Shown here one piece after another: positions 1-8,686 of a DNA stretch of 64,000 nt. Location: NCBI GenBank assembly GCA_030430565.1, contig JAUIKS010000045.1, positions 1 to 64,000 of the forward strand, read 5' to 3'. The notes beneath the pieces were generated by a model, which worked only from the letters and a program-made list of their open reading frames with translations, was not told the origin of the DNA and searched no databases. Both the position numbers and the translations under genes were made by a program. The DNA comes from Polyangia bacterium (lineage in GTDB: Bacteria > Myxococcota_A > Polyangia > Nannocystales > Nannocystaceae). The stretch's first letter is position 1. The number at the start of each line of letters is the position of its first letter.

Positions 1-23
1 TGGGCGTCGTGTTCTCCGCCTAC
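1..23 (+). pseudogene. Fragment of a kinase glycine-rich loop at the window edge
   Basis: The first bases read, in frame, (M)GVVFSAY. This is the usual end of the glycine-rich ATP-binding loop of bacterial Ser/Thr kinases (GxGGMGVV[FY]xAYD). After the Tyr codon at 21-23 the reading continues as unrelated residues. The same codons (TCC GCC TAC) recur at 11465-11473, where a kinase lacking this loop begins. Only 23 bases are visible, so chance resemblance cannot be excluded. Confidence 0.4.
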
Positions 24-155
24 TCGGGCCCGTTGAGCGAAGCGCAGGAGATCGTTGCGGTTCTTCCAGGCGCGGGCGGGCGGTTCCCGGAGTGTGCCCC
101 CCTCGATCGCGGCTACCGGCGGTCGTGCTCGCGCGCGCGTCCGCGCCGCGGCTCG

Positions 156-959
156 CTAATCGATCGCGGTATTCAAGACGATCGGCTGGCTCGCGTACGA
201 GCTCAGCCCCGTCACCCTGATCCGTTGAAAGCCTGTGCACCCGGGGTTGCTCGGCGTGAGCACCACGACGGCTTTCCACGTGAGCCACTCGCTCGAGCTG
301 TGCAGCTGCGACTGCGCGCTCGCGGTGACGCTGTGCGATTGAAGCCACGTATCCGCGAAGTCCTTAAGTTGCAGGTCCCAGATCCTCTTTGGCGGGTCGT
401 CGTAGTTGATGACCGACTTCGCCTTGATCTGCCCGGCCACCGCGTACGGCGGTCGCGGTCCGACTCCGTTAGCGAGGACCGTCCCTGTCGTCTCGAGGGT
501 AAAGCGATAGAACCACGGGATGAATTTGTAGTCGATGTTGTAGTGAATGCCGCAGAAGGTCGAGCTCACGATCGCTCGGGGAGCGTCGACCTGCCAGCTG
601 TCGCTGGCGAGGAGGGCCTCGATCCTGTTGATCTCTGCGCGGAGCTCGATAGCCTCCGCTCGCGCTGTGGGGGTGTCGAGCTGCTCAACATCCTCGAGAC
701 TCGCGGCGAGCTCCTCGAGGTATCGAATCGCCCCCTCGACACCACGGTCTACCTCGACCGTAATGTCCTCACCTTCATGCACGAGGGCTCCTGGCGCGAC
801 CTCCTCGTACGGGAGCCGCGCGAGATCGTCCAATGTGAATTCGCTGATCGCGGCGGGCTCTTGGTCAATCGCCTCATCGGCCTCACTCGCGCACGCGCTC
901 ACAGAGCAGATCGAGGCCAAGATCGCGGCGGTGAACGGAGTCTTGATTGTGATCGTCAT
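156..959 (-). CDS. Putative lipoprotein, unknown function
   Basis: A 267-residue protein with a signal peptide and lipobox (SVSAC, Cys23), so it is probably anchored in the cell envelope. An acidic stretch (about 25-110) includes a probable helical segment rich in Glu, Ala and Arg. The C-terminal half (about 125-267) has two Cys (in STFCGI and NPGCTG) that could form a disulfide. I do not recognise the family. It begins only a few bases downstream of an ECF-type promoter motif (968-1001), which suggests control by the neighbouring sigma factor and a nearly leaderless transcript. Confidence 0.75.
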   Translation of the reverse strand: MTITIKTPFTAAILASICSVSACASEADEAIDQEPAAISEFTLDDLARLPYEEVAPGALVHEGEDITVEVDRGVEGAIRYLEELAASLEDVEQLDTPTARAEAIELRAEINRIEALLASDSWQVDAPRAIVSSTFCGIHYNIDYKFIPWFYRFTLETTGTVLANGVGPRPPYAVAGQIKAKSVINYDDPPKRIWDLQLKDFADTWLQSHSVTASAQSQLHSSSEWLTWKAVVVLTPSNPGCTGFQRIRVTGLSSYASQPIVLNTAID

Positions 960-967
960 CGCTACGA

Positions 968-1001
968 TCGTCGCGACAGCGCGCGGCGCGGTTCAATTTT
1001 T
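968..1001 (-). promoter_or_regulatory. ECF-type promoter motif, copy 1
   Basis: On the minus strand: AAAAATTGAACCGCGC, eight variable bases, then GTCGCGACGA. It shares sequence and exact spacing with copies at 4542-4575 and 8021-8054. TTGAACC resembles the -35 box of ECF sigma promoters (GAAC core), and the downstream block is at the right distance for a -10 element. It lies directly before the start codon of the lipoprotein at 156-959. Confidence 0.6.
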
Positions 1002-1136
1002 GTTCGCCCTCGGCCGAACTACGAGCAATGCGTGACGTGGGCCGTCCCGAGGCGACGCGCACGCGCGCGGCGCGAGCACTCGCCCTCATCAGGGGCGTGA
1101 GTGCGCGTGGTACAAGGTTGAGCGAGCTTCAACGCT

Positions 1137-1787
1137 ATGAGTAACCGCACCGATCTCGAGCTCATGAACGCGTGGCAGCGAGGTGATGTCACGGCTGGCG
1201 CCGCGCTCGTTGACCGCTACATCGAGACGTTGATGCGGTTCTTCAGCGGGATGGTCGTCGCCTCGGAAGACGCCAGCGACCTGACTCAAGAGACGCTTCA
1301 TGCCTTCGCCAAGAACCATCAGCAGTTCGCTACGCGAAGCAGCGTAAAGACATACCTCTTCAGCATCGCCCGCAAGAAGCTCTACGGCTATTACCGCAAG
1401 AAAGCGAAGCGCACGCCGCTGAACTTCGAGCACGTCTCGGTCGACGAGGTGCTCGTGGATGAACGCGCGCGCTCACCGATCTCGGAGATCGCCCGAAAGC
1501 AGCAAGAGCGCGCGCTCGTGCGTTGTCTGCGAAAGCTCTCCATCGAGAAGCAGCTCGCGCTCGTCCTGTACTACTGGGAGGGGATGAGCTCGACCGAGAT
1601 CTCGCGCGTCCTCGACACCGCGAGCGGCACCATCAAGCGCCGGCTGCAGCGCGCGAAACAGCAGCTCGCTGAGTTAATGCGGAGACGCGGCGCGACTGCG
1701 GACGAGATCACCGCGACGATCGAGGACCTCGAGCGATGGCGCGAGGCCGTCCTGTCGTCCTCGGACATTGAGGCTTCGGAGTCGTAG
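1137..1787 (+). CDS. ECF-type RNA polymerase sigma factor
   Basis: A 216-residue sigma-70 family protein of ECF size. Region 2 (about 8-90) includes the conserved DLTQETLHAFAK segment and KTYLFSIARKKLYGYYRKK. Region 4 (about 120-185) has IEKQLALVLYYWEGMSSTEISRVLDTASGTIKRRL, a typical helix-turn-helix for -35 recognition. There is no region 1 or 3. The gene is convergent with the Ser/Thr kinase-TPR gene 17 bp away. ECF factors paired with such kinases are known elsewhere, where phosphorylation can control the sigma factor; that link is inference here. Three promoter-like motifs (968-1001, 4542-4575, 8021-8054) are candidate targets. No such motif was seen before its own start. Confidence 0.9.
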   Translation: MSNRTDLELMNAWQRGDVTAGAALVDRYIETLMRFFSGMVVASEDASDLTQETLHAFAKNHQQFATRSSVKTYLFSIARKKLYGYYRKKAKRTPLNFEHVSVDEVLVDERARSPISEIARKQQERALVRCLRKLSIEKQLALVLYYWEGMSSTEISRVLDTASGTIKRRLQRAKQQLAELMRRRGATADEITATIEDLERWREAVLSSSDIEASES

Positions 1788-1804
1788 CGAGGCGAGCGCG
1801 CGAG

Positions 1805-4420
1805 TCACGGCTGGTCCGCGCGCGCGATGTCGCCATTGAGCGCTCGCAGCTTGGCCCGGAGCGGCGCGGTGTCGCCCGCTATCGTGCGGAGTATGCTCGC
1901 GGCGCTGCCCGCCGCCCGACGCGCCTCGGCCAGGAGCTTCGCCTCGACGAGCTGCTCTCCCTCGTGAATCAGCAACATAGCGAGGCGCGCGCTCTGCCCG
2001 GCTCCGCGCTCCAGGGCGGCCGCCGTGGCGAGGCGGGCGTGCTCGACGGCCTCCTCGATGTTCCCGTTGGCCTGGAACGCGTGGGAGAGCAGGTAGTGCA
2101 GCTCGCTGTTCATGTACAGGTCGCCCTCTTCGAGCAAGCGCGCTCGAGTCGCGCGATCCACGTCGACGCGACCGAGCTGGAGCCCCATGGTCGCGTAGCT
2201 TCGCTTGTCCTCGCCGAGCTGCGCGGCCGCGCGCGCCATGACTCGCTCGGCGAGAGCGCCCGCCTCGGGGTCGCGTTCGAGGAAGGCGAGGCGCGCGGCG
2301 GAGTGTCCGAGGTAGAGCGTCGTCTCCACGCTCCGGAGCGGGATGCCGGTGAGCTCGCTGATCTCTCGCAGGGCTCGCCTGGCGGCGACCAGATCCCCGC
2401 GCGCCAAGAGTACATCCGCGCGCGCCTTCATGAAGCTGGCGAGCAGCGAGTGCTGCTCACCGAAGATCCTTCGCATGACGGCGAGCCCCTCGTCGAGGCT
2501 CCGGAGCGAGCTCGAGGTGTCCTCGCGGGCCGCCTCCAGCAGCCCGATGTTGTAGTGCGTGATCGCGAGCTCGTAGCCCCGCGAGAACCCGAGCGCGCGA
2601 TCGAAGTGAGCCCTCGCCAGCTCAAACTCTCCGCCGCGCTCCTCGGCGACGCCGCGGTTGTTGTTGAGCAGCCAGTGGAGGCTCGCGTCGAAGCGATCCG
2701 TCTTGATCAACTCCGAGGCTGACTCCGTGAAGAACCTGGCCTCATCAGGGAGCCGCTCGAGCTCGCCGAACACGAACACGAGTCGCGCAGCCGCCTCCAG
2801 CGCGACCTCTTTGGGGCCGTGGGCGTTCGCCAGGTTGAACGCCTCGCGCAGCTGCGCGTCGGCCCTCGAGCTGTCGTATTCGAACAGCGCGACGGCCCCG
2901 TCGACGAGCTTCGCCTCCGCGATCAGTGGTTTGTAGGCGAGCGTCGCGGCCAGCTCGACCGCGCCCTCGGTGATCGCTCGCGCGAGCTCGAACTCGCCGA
3001 GCGAGAGGTAGGCGCGCGCGCTGTCGAGCTCCCGCTGGACCGACACGATCTCGGCCCGCAGCTGCTCGTCCTCGATCTGCAGCGCGTACTCTTCGTTCGG
3101 CTCGCGCTCCTCGCAGCTCTCGACGGTCCGCAGCTTCGCGAGCGCGTTCGCGGCGTCGGTCGCGTCCCCGTCGCGCTCGAGCTCCTCCACGAGCAGACCG
3201 AGCACGCGCAGACGTCGATCGAGGCACAGGTTGATGGCCGCGTGCGCCTCGCTCGACAGCTGCTCGCGCGCACGCCCGACGCAGGCGTCATGGCGAGCGC
3301 GGGTCCAACGCTCGGTGTACTGATCGAGCTCGGACGCGACCCAGCGCGACGCGTGAAGGTCCTCGGGGCGCGACTCGAGCAGCGCGGCCTCGCGCTCATC
3401 GTTCCAATAGCGCGTCGTGATCCTCGAGACGGGCTCGCAGGGATCCGGGAGCGCGCGCGCGCGCGCGACGGAGAGCGCGACGGCGGCGACCACGACCGCG
3501 GCCGTCGCCGCGACCGCGCGAGCGCGTTGACGGCGACGCGTCGGACCAAGCTCGAGCTCGCTGACGACGCGCTCCATATCCGCGAAGCGCTCCGCGGGAT
3601 CCTTCGACAGGCCGCGTCGGATCACCCTCCGGAGCCACCGCGGCAGACGACGGAGCTGCGGCCGTGAGACCTCCATGAACACGATGTTGCGGGCGGTGGC
3701 CTCCTGCGTGTCGCTCGCGAAGGGGTGGGACCCCGTCAGCGCTTCCAGCAACGTGACGAAGAACGCGAACTGATCGCTGCGGTGAGTGACGCCGGCGCCG
3801 CTGAGCTGCTCAGGTGACATGTACGCCAGCGTGCCGGCGTTGGTGACGGTCGCGAGCTGAGCCGCGCGCGGCAGCGCGATGCCGAGGTCGATGATCTTGA
3901 CGGCGCCCTTGCGATTGACCAGGACGTTCGCGGGCTTGAAGTCGCGGTGGATCAAGCCGCTCTCGTGGATGGCCGCGAGCCCTCTCCCAGCCTGGATCAA
4001 GGAGTCGAGCCGCTGCGCGCGCGTCGTGTTGACGTCGATGGCGTCGTGCAGCGGCGCGCCGTCGACGAGCTCCATCGTGATGAACACGCTCCGCTCATAG
4101 ACGCCCGCTTCAAAGATCTCGACGACGTTGTCAGAGTCTACCCGCGCCATCGCCCGGGCCTCCGCGAGCAACGTCTCGCGCTCGCGCGCGCGGGTGTCGA
4201 TGAGCTTGATCGCGATCGTCCGCTGCAGGTGCTCGTCGTACGCTCGATACACCGTGCCCATCCCGCCGCGCCCGATCACGCCGAGGACGCGATACCGATC
4301 GATCATGGGGGTCGGGAGCTCGATGTCGAACAGGGTCGACATGAGCTGTCGGCGGACCTCGTCGACCTCGAAGCGGTCGATGTCGGGTGGTCTCAACAAC
4401 GATTCATCTAGCTTGCTCAT
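1805..4420 (-). CDS. Ser/Thr protein kinase with TPR-type C-terminal region
   Basis: An 871-residue protein. The kinase domain (about 43-290) has the glycine loop GRGGMGTV (50-57), Lys72 in AIKLI, catalytic HRDFKPANV (Asp160), DLG instead of DFG (178-180) and the MSPEQ activation-segment end. A basic stretch then a transmembrane helix (about 300-320, Ala/Val-rich) separates it from a long helical TPR-like region (about 430-871) on the far side of the membrane. This is the common myxobacterial kinase layout, with the kinase in the cytoplasm and the sensor region outside. It is complete, unlike the kinase at 11555-14122. It faces the ECF sigma gene tail to tail, so the two may form a signalling unit. 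Confidence 0.92.
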   Translation of the reverse strand: MSKLDESLLRPPDIDRFEVDEVRRQLMSTLFDIELPTPMIDRYRVLGVIGRGGMGTVYRAYDEHLQRTIAIKLIDTRARERETLLAEARAMARVDSDNVVEIFEAGVYERSVFITMELVDGAPLHDAIDVNTTRAQRLDSLIQAGRGLAAIHESGLIHRDFKPANVLVNRKGAVKIIDLGIALPRAAQLATVTNAGTLAYMSPEQLSGAGVTHRSDQFAFFVTLLEALTGSHPFASDTQEATARNIVFMEVSRPQLRRLPRWLRRVIRRGLSKDPAERFADMERVVSELELGPTRRRQRARAVAATAAVVVAAVALSVARARALPDPCEPVSRITTRYWNDEREAALLESRPEDLHASRWVASELDQYTERWTRARHDACVGRAREQLSSEAHAAINLCLDRRLRVLGLLVEELERDGDATDAANALAKLRTVESCEEREPNEEYALQIEDEQLRAEIVSVQRELDSARAYLSLGEFELARAITEGAVELAATLAYKPLIAEAKLVDGAVALFEYDSSRADAQLREAFNLANAHGPKEVALEAAARLVFVFGELERLPDEARFFTESASELIKTDRFDASLHWLLNNNRGVAEERGGEFELARAHFDRALGFSRGYELAITHYNIGLLEAAREDTSSSLRSLDEGLAVMRRIFGEQHSLLASFMKARADVLLARGDLVAARRALREISELTGIPLRSVETTLYLGHSAARLAFLERDPEAGALAERVMARAAAQLGEDKRSYATMGLQLGRVDVDRATRARLLEEGDLYMNSELHYLLSHAFQANGNIEEAVEHARLATAAALERGAGQSARLAMLLIHEGEQLVEAKLLAEARRAAGSAASILRTIAGDTAPLRAKLRALNGDIARADQP

Positions 4421-4662
4421 CGTTCGACGCGACGCGACGCGACGTGTCGCAGGTCGCGAACTCGCTCCTTAGCAGACACAACGCCGGGCGCGCCAGTCGT
4501 CGAATTGGGCTGAGCGCGCGAGACGCGAGAGTCCCTCGATAATAAATTGAACCGCGTCGACCCGGCTCGCGACCAATGGGGTGAGCGCCTCGACGGCATC
4601 GCTACACGCGCGAGCTGTTACGAAGATGCTCAGCTGCCGCGAACAGAAGGAATCACGATGCG
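4421..4662. other. Intergenic region with ECF-type promoter
   Basis: There is no convincing gene in the first 240 bases upstream of the kinase. The stretch is less GC-rich than its surroundings and holds the plus-strand promoter motif at 4542-4575, pointing away from the kinase toward the small ORF at 4663 and the TPR gene at 4981. Upstream signals for the kinase itself were not recognised. Confidence 0.5.
4542..4575 (+). promoter_or_regulatory. ECF-type promoter motif, copy 2
   Basis: Reads ATAAATTGAACCGCGT, eight variable bases, then CTCGCGACCA on the plus strand. This is the same architecture as the copies at 968-1001 and 8021-8054, with a few substitutions. It would transcribe rightward into 4663-5766. 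Confidence 0.55.
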
Positions 4663-4764
4663 ATGGATCCGTTTGACGAGCTCGGTGTTGAGTCATTCCT
4701 CGCGTCCGCTGGCGTTCCTACAGCGCTAGCGCGAGCGCCAGCGCCGCGCTCGCCTAGTGGGTGA
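4663..4764 (+). CDS. Possible 33-residue small ORF or gene remnant
   Basis: A short ORF starting MDPFDELGVESFLASAG and ending in a Pro/Arg/Ser-rich tail. An AAGGA sequence lies about a dozen bases upstream, with another ATG in a second frame at 4658. Its composition is protein-like, but its size makes it weak. It lies between the ECF-type promoter and the TPR gene. It could be a leader peptide, or the N-terminal remnant of a decayed kinase whose TPR tail survives at 4981-5766. Confidence 0.25.
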   Translation: MDPFDELGVESFLASAGVPTALARAPAPRSPSG

Positions 4765-4980
4765 GCCCATCGTGTCGACATTCTCGAGCGCGACAACGTG
4801 ACTCGATACTCGGCGCTCTCGCCTGATCGGCGCGCGTGTCGTGATTCACCGCTGGAGCCTGAAGTGTCAACAATTGCCTGCGATCATAGGACGCGCCCCC
4901 TCGTCTCGTTCAAGCGGTCTCTAGAGACACGTAAGACCCTCATCTTTATGCGCGCGGGGGCGCACGAGGAGGCCGCGCAC

Positions 4981-5766
4981 ATGAGCGCGCGGGGGGAGGC
5001 TGCGTGCGACCTCGCGCTCGTGCGAGGCGCGCCCGAGGCGGCCCTCCTCGAGCTTCAGGGCGTGGTCGGCGAGCAGCGCGGGTCCTCGTGCAGACGGCTC
5101 TATCTGAGCGGGATGGCGAGCCTCCGGATGGGCCAGGTCGCCGCGGCTGAGGTCGCGTTTCGAACGGGCCGCGCGCGCGCGAGGCGGATGCAGACGGCGC
5201 TCGTCGAGTCGGCCTTCCTCGGCGCGCTCGGCAACTGCGCGCGAGCGCGACGGCAGCACCTGCACGCGCGGATGTTCTATCAGCGAGCGCTCGAGCACAA
5301 GCGGCGAGAGCTCGGGCGGCGTCATCCGAGCACGGCGTTGACGCTCAGCGGGATCGGGACGACGTGGCGTTGTGAGGGCGCGTACAGGCGAGCGTTGGGG
5401 TGGTACATGCACGCCCTGAACGCGCTCGATGGTCTCTCGGGCGCGGAGCAGCTCGAGGCGTCGATCGTGATGAACATCGGCCGGTCGCAGCGAATGCTGG
5501 GGCGGCCAGCGCTGGCGCGCGCCTATCTCGAGCGCGCGCTGACGCTGCGTCGTCGTGTCGGCGCGACGCCGGCCCAGCGGGCCGGCCTGCACTTCGAACT
5601 CGCGCTCGCGCTCGCGGATGAGCAACCGCGCCGCGCCGCGCAGCTGGCCGAGATGGCCGCGCGAATCTATGACGAGTATCGCCATCGACGCCCCGAGCAG
5701 CGGCGGGCGATCCACGCGTGGCTCGCGGCTCACCGGAGTCGGTTTGACGACTCGACGCAGGCCTGA
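4981..5766 (+). CDS. TPR-repeat protein
   Basis: A protein of about 261 residues made almost entirely of helical TPR-like repeats, such as HKRRELGRRHPSTALTLSGI and LGRPALARAYLERALTLRR. Repeats of this kind usually mediate protein contacts. The ATG at 4981 is chosen because GAGGAGG stands eight bases upstream. The frame is open to 4798, but that upstream part does not look coding. The repeats resemble the tails of the kinases in this window, yet no kinase domain is present, so it may be a stand-alone partner or the leftover tail of a broken kinase. It lies downstream of the plus-strand ECF-type promoter. Confidence 0.7.
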   Translation: MSARGEAACDLALVRGAPEAALLELQGVVGEQRGSSCRRLYLSGMASLRMGQVAAAEVAFRTGRARARRMQTALVESAFLGALGNCARARRQHLHARMFYQRALEHKRRELGRRHPSTALTLSGIGTTWRCEGAYRRALGWYMHALNALDGLSGAEQLEASIVMNIGRSQRMLGRPALARAYLERALTLRRRVGATPAQRAGLHFELALALADEQPRRAAQLAEMAARIYDEYRHRRPEQRRAIHAWLAAHRSRFDDSTQA

Positions 5767-5822
5767 GCGCGCGTCGCTCGACCTGATCGTGTCACGAAAA
5801 AAACGGAACTGAGAGGAAGCCA

Positions 5823-7001
5823 ATGACTGGATGGATCGAGGCGCGCGCGCTGGTGTCGGTCGTCGCGTGCGCGACGTTGATGAGCTGCGCTCGTGGAGCC
5901 GAGTCTGACGATCTCAACAGCCTATCTGGGGCTGGGGGCGCGTCACAGGCGAGCACCAGCGATACCGACGGGGGCGCGACATCTGGCTCCGAGACGGGCG
6001 CGATGCTCTACACCGGCGGGACGTCGGCGTCGACGAGCGACGCGCAGGCGACGGGCGGGACCACCGACGACCCTGGGGACTCGAGCGGCGCGACGAGCGG
6101 CGCTGCGGTCACCACCGGGGCGCTCGAGCCTGACCCGGGAACGAGCGGCGGATCCGGCGAGCTGGTCGAGACGACAGGTGTGGACCCGTGCCAGCAGGCG
6201 AGCGAGTGTACGCCCGGCGAGGTCGCGCTCGGTGATGGTTGCGCGGACTGTGGCGTGATGACGCGCGTCTGCGACGACAACTGCCAGTGGGGACCCGAAC
6301 TCTGCGAGGACGACCCGGGCGCGTGCGCGATCTGGAGGCTCCCGAAGGGGGCGCAGGCGTGGGAGGCGTTCACGCGCCAGGGGTTGGGCGACGACGCGCA
6401 CGCGCCCACGAGCCCCGTGCGCGCGGCCTTCGTGATCGAGTCGCGGGCGGAGATCTACGCCGTCACCGACACGAAGTTTCACGTGCTGCGAGCAGCGGAC
6501 ATGGTCTGGGTTGACTCCGGGCCGAGGGGCGCGCGCTTCCCATCCATCGGCAACAGCCCGATCTACTTCGCGTACTCGGTCGCGCAGGACCCCGAGTGGG
6601 TGAGCTTCGCGCGCGGGGATGACGTGTTGGTCTACGGCTTTGACGAGGTAGCCAACGAATTCCTCTACGACCAGGCGTTCGAGTGCTGCGAGGACAACGA
6701 TGACTGGCAGACGCCCTACGCCCCATCGTCGATGTCGGCGGTGCGCGGCTTCTGGATGGATCTGGAGGACGCGAGCGGCTGGACGCCGCCGGGCTTCGGC
6801 TGCTCGCCGCAGACGCCCTCACTCGCGAACTCGATCGCGGTGAGCGACGGCTACGTTCATCTTCAGGATGTCGGCTACTGCTTCGACTTCCTCAGCAAGT
6901 CGCAATTCACTCAGTTCTCGCCGTTCGCGCTCGCCGGCGCGCCGGACAACAACGCGATCGGCGGGATCTCTTGGTTCGATGGATTGTTCGTCTTCAAGTG
7001 A
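5823..7001 (+). CDS. Lipoprotein with Ser/Thr/Gly linker
   Basis: A 392-residue secreted protein. The lipobox is LMSC (Cys22). Residues about 30-115 form a low-complexity Ser/Thr/Gly/Ala linker, typical of Nannocystaceae surface lipoproteins. A Cys-rich stretch follows (about 121-165, with eight or more Cys), then a globular C-terminal region (about 166-392) with WVDSGPRG and CCEDNDDW segments that could be a propeller-like fold. GAGAGGAAG upstream gives a good ribosome site for the ATG. No function can be assigned. No ECF-type motif was found before it. Confidence 0.8.
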   Translation: MTGWIEARALVSVVACATLMSCARGAESDDLNSLSGAGGASQASTSDTDGGATSGSETGAMLYTGGTSASTSDAQATGGTTDDPGDSSGATSGAAVTTGALEPDPGTSGGSGELVETTGVDPCQQASECTPGEVALGDGCADCGVMTRVCDDNCQWGPELCEDDPGACAIWRLPKGAQAWEAFTRQGLGDDAHAPTSPVRAAFVIESRAEIYAVTDTKFHVLRAADMVWVDSGPRGARFPSIGNSPIYFAYSVAQDPEWVSFARGDDVLVYGFDEVANEFLYDQAFECCEDNDDWQTPYAPSSMSAVRGFWMDLEDASGWTPPGFGCSPQTPSLANSIAVSDGYVHLQDVGYCFDFLSKSQFTQFSPFALAGAPDNNAIGGISWFDGLFVFK

Positions 7002-7027
7002 CGAGGGCTGAGCGTCGAAGCAGCAGA

Positions 7028-7055
7028 GACCCGCCAGGCGATCGCCTGGCGGGTC
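7028..7055. terminator. 28-nt perfect palindrome, likely bidirectional terminator
   Basis: GACCCGCCAGGCGA is followed directly by its exact reverse complement. It lies between the convergent genes ending at 7001 (plus) and 7094 (minus), where a shared terminator is expected. There is no T-run, as is common in high-GC genomes. Confidence 0.65.
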
Positions 7056-7093
7056 CGGCGGTGCTCTTCAGCGCCTCTGTCGATCAGCCCGAG

Positions 7094-7951
7094 TCAATCC
7101 ACCCACGTAACCGCGATGATGTCAGGCTTGCGAGTCGCCAAGAGGTGTTCGAGCCCGCCGAGATCGTCACAGCTGGGGATGCCGTTGCACCCCAGGTTTC
7201 CGATCGTTGTGTGTCGGGGGTTATCAACACAGATCGCGCCGTTCTCGTCCCAGACAGCCTCTAGTTTATCTTGTGACGCGGACTTATTCTCATAGACTTT
7301 GTTCGCGGTGCTCTTGTTCGCCGTGGGTCTGTAGGTCTGGAGACCGATGAGCACGCCGTCCGTCGTCTTCGGCGTGTTATTGCCGCAATAGTCCGCCCGG
7401 ACGACCCGGATCCCGCCTTCAAAGCGGTCCAGGTCGTCCCATGGCGCGAATCCCCAATTCGCGGCCTTCCCCGCTGCCGAGTCCGTGCAACCGAGGTAGA
7501 GCCTGCTCTGGTCACCTTGCACGATTCCATTCGAGAACACCCGCATTCCTTTGTGGGCGAACAATTGCGCGCCGGGACAATTGTAGAAAAAGTCATTCCA
7601 GTGTTGACCGTCGATGTAGGTTTCGAAGACTAAATGACCGTACCCAGGGACCTCGACGCCCTCGTCGTCGAACCATCCCCACTCTCCTCCGAAGGTATAA
7701 AAAAATTCGCCATAGCAGGACACTGCTGTCTCGGAGATCTCACCCTTATACGTCGAGAGCTGCGAGGCGCAGGCCGGCGGCAGCTGGGGCAAGTAGGAGA
7801 AGTTCGCGGTGTTCAGTCGGTGGGTCGTCTCGACCCCGCCCGACAGGAGTCGGGCGTCGATGAGCTCTTGATCGTCGACGAAGTCGTCGTCCTCGACGTC
7901 ACAAGCCACCAGCAGCAAACAAAGGGAGCACAATTTCGTTTGTCGATGCAT
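7094..7951 (-). CDS. Putative lipoprotein, unknown function
   Basis: A 285-residue protein with lipobox LLVAC (Cys17), followed by an acidic run (DVEDDDFVDDQE). The mature part has several Cys in spaced pairs and aromatic-rich segments such as GGEWGWFDDEG and GQHWNDFFYNCPG, fitting a secreted disulfide-bonded domain. I do not recognise the family. Codon use is visibly less GC-rich than in most of the window (many Asn, Lys and Thr codons in the 210-240 region), which suggests recent acquisition. A close match to the ECF-type promoter lies 70 bases before the ATG. Confidence 0.75.
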   Translation of the reverse strand: MHRQTKLCSLCLLLVACDVEDDDFVDDQELIDARLLSGGVETTHRLNTANFSYLPQLPPACASQLSTYKGEISETAVSCYGEFFYTFGGEWGWFDDEGVEVPGYGHLVFETYIDGQHWNDFFYNCPGAQLFAHKGMRVFSNGIVQGDQSRLYLGCTDSAAGKAANWGFAPWDDLDRFEGGIRVVRADYCGNNTPKTTDGVLIGLQTYRPTANKSTANKVYENKSASQDKLEAVWDENGAICVDNPRHTTIGNLGCNGIPSCDDLGGLEHLLATRKPDIIAVTWVD

Positions 7952-8020
7952 TTTGGAGTCCTTCCCAGATGAACCCGCCGCGCAGCGTTCCGCTCACGGA
8001 GCACGGTCCTGTCAACGAGG

Positions 8021-8054
8021 TTGTCGCGACGAGCTCGTGCGCGGTTCAATTTTT
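8021..8054 (-). promoter_or_regulatory. ECF-type promoter motif, copy 3
   Basis: On the minus strand: AAAAATTGAACCGCGC, eight variable bases, then GTCGCGACAA. The first 16 bases are identical to copy 1 (968-1001), and the spacing is the same. It is placed to drive the lipoprotein at 7094-7951. Confidence 0.6.
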
Positions 8055-8131
8055 CCGCGTGCCGAGACGCGCGGCGGCCCCGTAGGACGATTCCGCGCCT
8101 CGGGCTTGGTGGCGGTTTCGCGCGTCGTAGA

Positions 8132-8686
8132 TCAGCGCGGGCGCTGGCGCGGGCCGACGACGAAGCCGATGAACAGCCCGAGTTGGGGGAGCGGCAGCAG
8201 CTCGCGCGCGCCCACGTTCCAGCCCAGGCGCATCAGCAGGCCGAACACGCCGCGGGTTCGCTGGCCCGCGCGCGCCCTGGGGAAGTAGAAGCCGACGCGG
8301 CCCTCGGCCTCGATGATCGGGAAGAACAGGCCGTTGATCGCCACGCCGCCACCAGCCGCCGCGTAGAGCCGCCGCGGAGCCTGCTCGAGGGTCATGGCCA
8401 TGACGTGGTGGCGGTGCGTGAGCAGGGCGTAGCGGTCGGCGAAGCCGGCGGAGAAGGTGCCCTGGTAGCCCAGCGCCCAGCGGCGCTTTCCGTCGCGCTG
8501 CGGGAGCGCGCGGCCGAAGTAGAGGGCGTGGTCTCCCGAGGGGACCGGCGAGACGCCAAAGGTCAGCGCGGGGATGAGGGCGAAGGTGAAGCGGCCGGCG
8601 GCGGGCGCTGGTTCGGGGGCGTCTGCGGTGGACTCGGCGGGGCCCGCGGCGAGCGCGAGCGCGAGCGCGGCGGCGGCCCAGCCCAT
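8132..8686 (-). CDS. Secreted protein of unknown function
   Basis: About 184 residues with a signal peptide (MGWAAAALALALAAGPAEST). The mature part is rich in Gly, Phe and Tyr and has alternating strands (RFTFALIPALTFGVSP, GGGVAINGLFFPIIEAEGRVGFYF), which could form an outer-membrane beta-barrel. The ATG at 8686 overlaps the stop of the upstream gene (TGATG), indicating translational coupling with the 8686-9597 gene. An in-frame start at 8737 exists but would put residues before the signal peptide. The function is unknown. Confidence 0.65.
   Translation of the reverse strand: MGWAAAALALALAAGPAESTADAPEPAPAAGRFTFALIPALTFGVSPVPSGDHALYFGRALPQRDGKRRWALGYQGTFSAGFADRYALLTHRHHVMAMTLEQAPRRLYAAAGGGVAINGLFFPIIEAEGRVGFYFPRARAGQRTRGVFGLLMRLGWNVGARELLPLPQLGLFIGFVVGPRQRPR

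Noticed and set aside
1116..1136. Possible ECF-type promoter before the sigma gene (GGTTGAGCG)
   Set aside because: Lacks the TTGAACC core and the downstream block at the right spacing.
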